Positions 59,292 to 64,000 of a DNA stretch of 64,000 bases are shown here, piece after piece. Within the stretch, counting starts at the first letter, position 1. Each line of letters begins with the position of its first letter. A program made the position numbers and the translations under genes. Source of the DNA: Linyphia triangularis (lineage: Eukaryota; Arthropoda; Arachnida; Araneae; Linyphiidae); assembly GCA_963978545.1 (NCBI GenBank), contig OZ021721.1, positions 34,707,348-34,771,347 on the forward strand, read 5' to 3'. The notes beneath the pieces were generated by a model. That model did not search any database and had not been told where the DNA came from. It saw only the letters and a list, made by a program, of their open reading frames with translations.

Positions 59292-60401
59292 CGCGAATCC
59301 CTGATCTTTCCTATCGCTAATTTAAAGGAACAAAAATTTGTAAATACAAGAAATCCTTACTTTTTTTAAAAATAGAGACATAGCTTAAATCCCCCCCCCC
59401 CCTCACTCCCCCTCTCCCTCCTCCCAGCCCCATTCAAGTTCTTCGTAGAATTTCTAGTCTACCTACGGTACGACTTGGCGCTTTTTCTGGGAATTGGCTA
59501 CAATAAAAGAATGACGTAATATGCGTTTTCCCGTTCGTTGCTAAGTCAAAATCATGATCCAACATCCAGGGTTGCCAAAAAATCATTTACTAATAGTCAC
59601 CAATCCTTCCAGATAATTCAAAAAGGCAAGTTCAAAATTCAAATCCCGTTTTACCGATGACTTAGAAATTAAGTCTGGAAATGTTTGGGGAGGGGGGCTG
59701 TCAATTGGATTAAGTTTAGAAATTACAAAAAATATTCGCGATTTTTTTTTAGCTTAAAGAAAGCTATATATTTCTTTATTATTGAAACCAGGCAAGAGTG
59801 CAAATCTAAACCAGATGCACTAAGATTGCTTGTGTGAAAAATACAACACTTGTATTCTATTTTTAGCACGGAGTCTCAGTAAAAAAAAATTTAAAAAAAT
59901 CATGTATTCTATAAGTATAAAAAAAAAGTATTAATTTTCTATACCTAAAATCAGCCGAGAAAACAGATTTAAATCAGATGCACACTGATTCATTTACTAC
60001 TTCTTTATAGTTTGAAAAACCTACAACAAAACTGAGAGATTGTAATATGTATTTTCAAGTGCGAACCTTTTCCGGCACGTTAACTGACGAAAAACGCCCT
60101 TGAAGGGCAAAATACTCTTTATCGCTTTGTTGGTGATGTTTCATGATAATTTTGAAAAATTTCGAGACAAAATTCTCGCCAAGTAATTTTTCAAGTCAAA
60201 AAATGATTTTTTGGCGCAGTTCGGCGCAATCTTAACCAAAAAGAGGTTTTTGGCGCAGTTTGGAGCAGAGTAGTCAGTTTGGCGCACTTCGGATCAATTG
60301 GAACAGCTCTTACATCCCTGTAATTAGAAATTTTTTAATGAGCTCAAAATAAATTTAATAAAATTGGAAGGTTTTTTTCCAGCAACCTTAGTTAATAACT
60401 T

Positions 60402-60800
60402 TCACGGCTTTAAAGTAGGCCATTTTAGTAATTGATATAAAAAATTACATATCCTTCCCCTTCTACAGAAAAAGAAATTCTTCTTTCTTGAAATGGGAAT
60501 CGACATAAATGAAAGAATGATATAAATCATAATACAATACCGAAGAGTAACTGCTATTTTCTTTGTAGGCGATATACTCCTCCGATAGTTAGTGTCGGGT
60601 TTTTGCAGTCTGGAACATAATTTCTTCACCAACTCGTCGAAGCTCTCAATCGACATCCGGAAAAAGTTTAAAATTTTTACTTTGTCTTCTCTTAACTGCG
60701 GGTAAAGACAGAAGAACATACCGAATGTTGATCGGCTCTAAACAATGGGATGAATCCACATAGTGCGATTAATTCGATACTTTTTCCTTCGATATTTTAT
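60402..60800 (-). pseudogene. PIF/Harbinger transposase N-terminal fragment
   Basis: The minus strand reads MWIHPIV, a stop, then from 60719 FFCLYPQLREDKVKILNFFR and MSIESFDELVKKLC, then DTNYRRSISPTKKIAVTLRY. This matches the N-terminal HARBI1-type pattern (WVHPIN...FRMS...FD.L...I.P.ERLA.TLR). Homology fades after about residue 75 and no DDE core follows. The upstream stop marks it as dead. Confidence 0.7.
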
Positions 60801-61268
60801 ATACAAATGCTAAGCGCGCTCTTTTTCATTCCATTTCGAACAAACACAAAATCCTCTCGGAGGAAAATTTTGGTCGTTTGAGAATGCACCTAATGAGGGA
60901 GAGAGAGAGAAAAGCGAAAATATCCTGCATATCAAATTACACCCTCTTTCCACCGGATACTCATCGTGCAACTTTTTGTCCCGTTCGGGGAGAGGTCAAA
61001 GGTCATAGTGACCGTGCCGTTCCAGGGCCGCTCGGGAGGAACCGATTCAAGTGTGATTGACAGATCCGCCGAAAGTGAACCGGCTAGAAAGCGTGACGTC
61101 AGAATAATGGTAATACGGGAGCGAGAATTTTATGGTTTTAGAATTGAAAAGGGGAAATTCAAGGACTTTCCAGGCTTTTTTAGAAATAATCCTATTTTTC
61201 CAGGCTATTCAAGGCCTTGAAAAAAAATAACGAAATTCAAGGACTTTCCAGGTTTTCCAGGCACCCTG

Positions 61269-63396
61269 TAAAAAAATTACATTTGAAAATTCAATACAAA
61301 AGAAAATCACAACTTGGGTACCAGGGAGAAAAAAATAAAAGACAATAAAAATTAACTTTTTATTGTCTTTATTTCATTAACTTCTATAAACATCTTCTTC
61401 CTCAACCAAAGAATTAGCAACAACTGACTAGATAAATTTGAAAATTTACAAAAAAACAAACAAACATGTATTGCATTTGTTTCAACAGTTAAAGAGAAAG
61501 TAAAAGTTATAGTGTTTTTAAAAGATCCTAAATTTTCATATCCTAAGAATTACTTTTATTTTCTGAGTAATACGATACAAATTGTAACAAACAGAGAAAA
61601 GGAACCATATTTTTCAAAACTACACTTATTAAAAGTAATGTTATTTATATAAATATTAGGTAAACTTTTAAAATGCAATGTTTAACAATTCTACCAAGTA
61701 TTAAGCTAAGTATGTTTTCAGTTATTTAAACAACAAACTTTAACATTAGTAAAATACAGACAGTGCTGAAGATATCACAAACAGAATGAGAAATTGTCTC
61801 CTTTCCTTGTACAAAAATAGTATTCAATGTTCAAAGCACAAAAGCATTCATTAGTATTTATTACAGTAAAAATGAATACTTATATCTCAGCAAATTATTG
61901 TGCATAACATTTCAATTCACAACTTTACAAGTCAAACTTAACTAAAATACACAATACAAGAACAATACCCAATATAACTTAATAAGTATATGATCTTCAG
62001 AAATATGAAAAATATTTCCAAACACACAACACTTTATAAATTTAATAAAACTATACACAGGCTTTTAAAAGTTACTGTAACAATGGAATGGAAATGAAAA
62101 TAAATACTGGATTTCTACTTAATTAAATTATCATAAGTTGGTCTAAAATAAAAGTTAACAACATACAAACCAATTCCTAAAAGGCACATAAGAAGAAATG
62201 ACAAAAAAAAAGAGAATTTTAAGTTTTTCAAAATGAGTTTATGACTTTGTCTTTTAATATTACACAAAGGCTAAGTTTGTTGCCAGTCCTCATTTCACAA
62301 CTAAGTTATATATTTGGAAGAGCACAAGTTTGATTTCAGGGCAGCATAATCACTTTTGGAAATCTTAAATGCAACATCTAAATAAATAAGGTTGTGTTGC
62401 ATACAGTTTTTTAAGGTAAAACAATTCTAAAGAATCACCTTAATGAAAAATACTAATCAGATTGAGAGATGTATGTAATCTTACCAATCCAATCTAAGCT
62501 AAAGTTCAATTTTATTCATAGCAACCAATCTAGAATTATTATTATTTTTGCTTATTATGCCCAAGTTTATCATTCACTTTTATTTTAATTTAGTCCTATT
62601 ATGCTGAATTCACTAAAAAAAAATTCTTCATGAATGGAATTTTTCTAAATTTATAACTACAGTTCTTCAAATTTTGTCGATTTGTTAAACTAAAGTAACA
62701 TAGAAAACTAAATTAATAGTTTCATTCAAAAATTAAGAATCTGATATGAAAGTTAAATACTCATATCCAAAAGTTTTAAGCATAACTTCAGAAGAAGTTG
62801 TACCTAACTTTTGGGCTTGAGTATACTTTGAGATTACTTATTAGACCACACTAGATGATGAAGCTCTAGGATTCAAGGTCTACAAACAGTAAAATGTAAC
62901 TAAACAAAAATAATATCCAAGCATCTTCTATTTACTAAAGAAGGAATAATTACTAAATGATCCTGTTTGACAATGAAATAAAATATCCAGAATGATTTTT
63001 CATAAACATCACAAATATTTTTCAATGAAATTCTCTGAACATGCCCTCTAACTGATATAATTCAACAATCAATGAAAAGTAAGGCTACATGTGATTGTCA
63101 TTAATCAAATAAAAGTATCATTCAGAAACATGCAATCTGACTTTTGAAAACATGGCAATTTCCTGTCTTTTTTACTCATACTAAGATTGCTTTTTAAGGC
63201 AGGTTTTAGTGGCCTATTATAACAATAAATAATAATAGCAACATTTCCAAAACTAAAATACTAAACTTCAAATAATAATAATACAGGGTGGCCACAAAAT
63301 TCAAGAAAAAAGTTCCCTTGTAATTGCCCAATAGATTTCTAAAAAATTCCGATTTTACAGCAAACTTTTTTCAGATATTCCAATTTTTCCAGATGG
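61269..63396. other. A+T-rich stretch, no gene
   Basis: The stretch is long, low in GC and free of recognisable repeats. It could be host intron or 3' untranslated sequence, but nothing proves it. A CAGGGTGGCCAC patch at 63283 resembles a transposon end without a partner. Confidence 0.45.
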
Positions 63397-63826
63397 CAGG
63401 GTTTATACTCAATCTATGATAGTAACATTCAGGAGTTACTAAGGAGTTTTTCAGGAGTTAAGTACAGTAAATTCAGGAGTTAACAGAAAAAAATATTACA
63501 TGTCTAATAATATATTTTCCCTCTACGTGCCTGGTTGTCCAGAATTGTGGTGCATTCTGGGACTGTTCAAAGGTTTTTATTTGTGGCTGTAGTGCATGCA
63601 CAGTAAACTCTGAAGTACAGTAAGAATTTCGAATTTCAGAGACGTTTTATTGAGTAAAAAAAAAGCTGTGCTTTAAGGTTTTATTAATCTTTTTACCTTT
63701 TGATGATAATTTTTAAGGAGATAAAAAGAAATATCAGCAGTAGAAACACAATTTTCAGGAGTTATAAGGGCCCTTATAAAAAAAAAAGCAAATTTCAGAA
63801 ATTTTTCAGGAGGCGTACGAACCCTG
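63397..63826. repeat. Possible small MITE
   Basis: The left end CAGGGTTTATAC and right end GTACGAACCCTG are partial inverted repeats. The interior repeats TTCAGGAGTT several times (about 63430-63480 and 63755). No target duplication was found. Confidence 0.4.
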
Positions 63827-64000
63827 AGCTGCGTATATATATTGATAAAAGAGAACATGTAAGCTTAAGAGATATGTCCACTTTTTAAAAATAGTTTCGA
63901 CTGTAATGAAAAGTTTAAATTATTCCATATTACACTTCTAACAATTACTACCACAATTCTCTGGGTAAAAGGCGCCAAAATACAGATGAACATAGAAGCA

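Larger units (their letters stand above)
58706..61268 (-). mobile_element. Decayed DNA transposon with a PIF/Harbinger fragment
   Basis: The ends CAGGGTGC and GCACCCTG are inverted, and both subterminal regions repeat a TTCAAGGACTTTC motif facing inward and outward (58737-58750, 61150-61260). TAAAAA occurs at both junctions, a weak duplication. The minus strand at about 60800-60402 reads as the N-terminal part of a Harbinger-type transposase. The 3-bp TWA duplication expected for PIF/Harbinger is not evident, so outer ends and inner fragment may be of different origin. Confidence 0.5.

Noticed and set aside
61340..63300. 3' untranslated region of a minus-strand host gene
   Set aside because: There is an AATAAA on the minus strand near 61353, but no coding exon or splice site supports a gene.

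Overview
This window is eukaryotic and very A+T-rich. It has no operons, no Shine-Dalgarno-led genes and no CRISPR array. Nearly everything recognisable is transposable-element sequence: Gypsy and BEL/Pao LTR elements, a Jockey-type LINE, tRNA-derived SINEs, and hAT, mariner and PIF/Harbinger DNA transposons. The mix fits an arthropod, and my impression is a spider or other chelicerate, but that is inference: no host gene was recognised that would fix the species.

Region by region. 1-3664 is A+T-rich with no gene. 3669-10584 is a complete, young LTR retrotransposon with near-identical 231/230-bp LTRs and a 4-bp target duplication. Its pol order is protease-integrase-RT-RNase H, with integrase before RT as in Gmr1-like Ty3/Gypsy elements, and its Gag carries a SCAN-like segment. 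10.9-12.05 kb and 32.65-33.71 kb are two copies of an unnamed dispersed repeat. 12.7-22.64 kb holds scattered pieces of one decayed Jockey-type LINE, broken up by other insertions: a 2-kb hAT-type element, C-rich tandem repeats and a decayed transposase-like gene that itself received a SINE. 22649-24003 is a DNA transposon with long terminal inverted repeats. 24-31.7 kb is mostly unrecognised, but contains the only plausible host gene: a minus-strand terminal exon (27176-27451) with a transmembrane segment, and a candidate first exon at 29919-29975 lying 40 bp below a perfect palindromic RFX X-box.

31.7-46.3 kb is strongly nested. A tail-to-tail mariner foldback (31732-32488) is followed by the second dispersed-repeat copy carrying a 2.7-kb insertion. 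A 5.2-kb hAT element follows (38927-44100, perfect 8-bp target duplication, hAT dimerisation-domain remnant). It contains a solo LTR, a TG microsatellite, and a head-to-head mariner foldback sitting inside a long TA microsatellite. Just beyond it lies the second copy of the 2-kb hAT-type element (44244-46287).

48593-55278 is a complete BEL/Pao element with 270-bp LTRs, a 5-bp target duplication and a tRNA-Phe-type primer site, broken by one in-frame stop. 55.5-57.4 kb is an inverted, diverged copy of sequence at 37.07-38.9 kb and carries a full SINE with 12-bp target duplications. 58706-61268 is a decayed DNA transposon with a PIF/Harbinger transposase fragment. The last 2.7 kb is A+T-rich with one small possible MITE.

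The two LTR elements look recently inserted, yet each has one lesion in its polyprotein, so neither copy appears autonomous as read. No new multi-gene system was found. The most distinctive items are the Gmr1-like order with a SCAN-like Gag, the X-box-linked membrane-protein gene, the paired mariner foldbacks and the hAT pair with exact target duplications.
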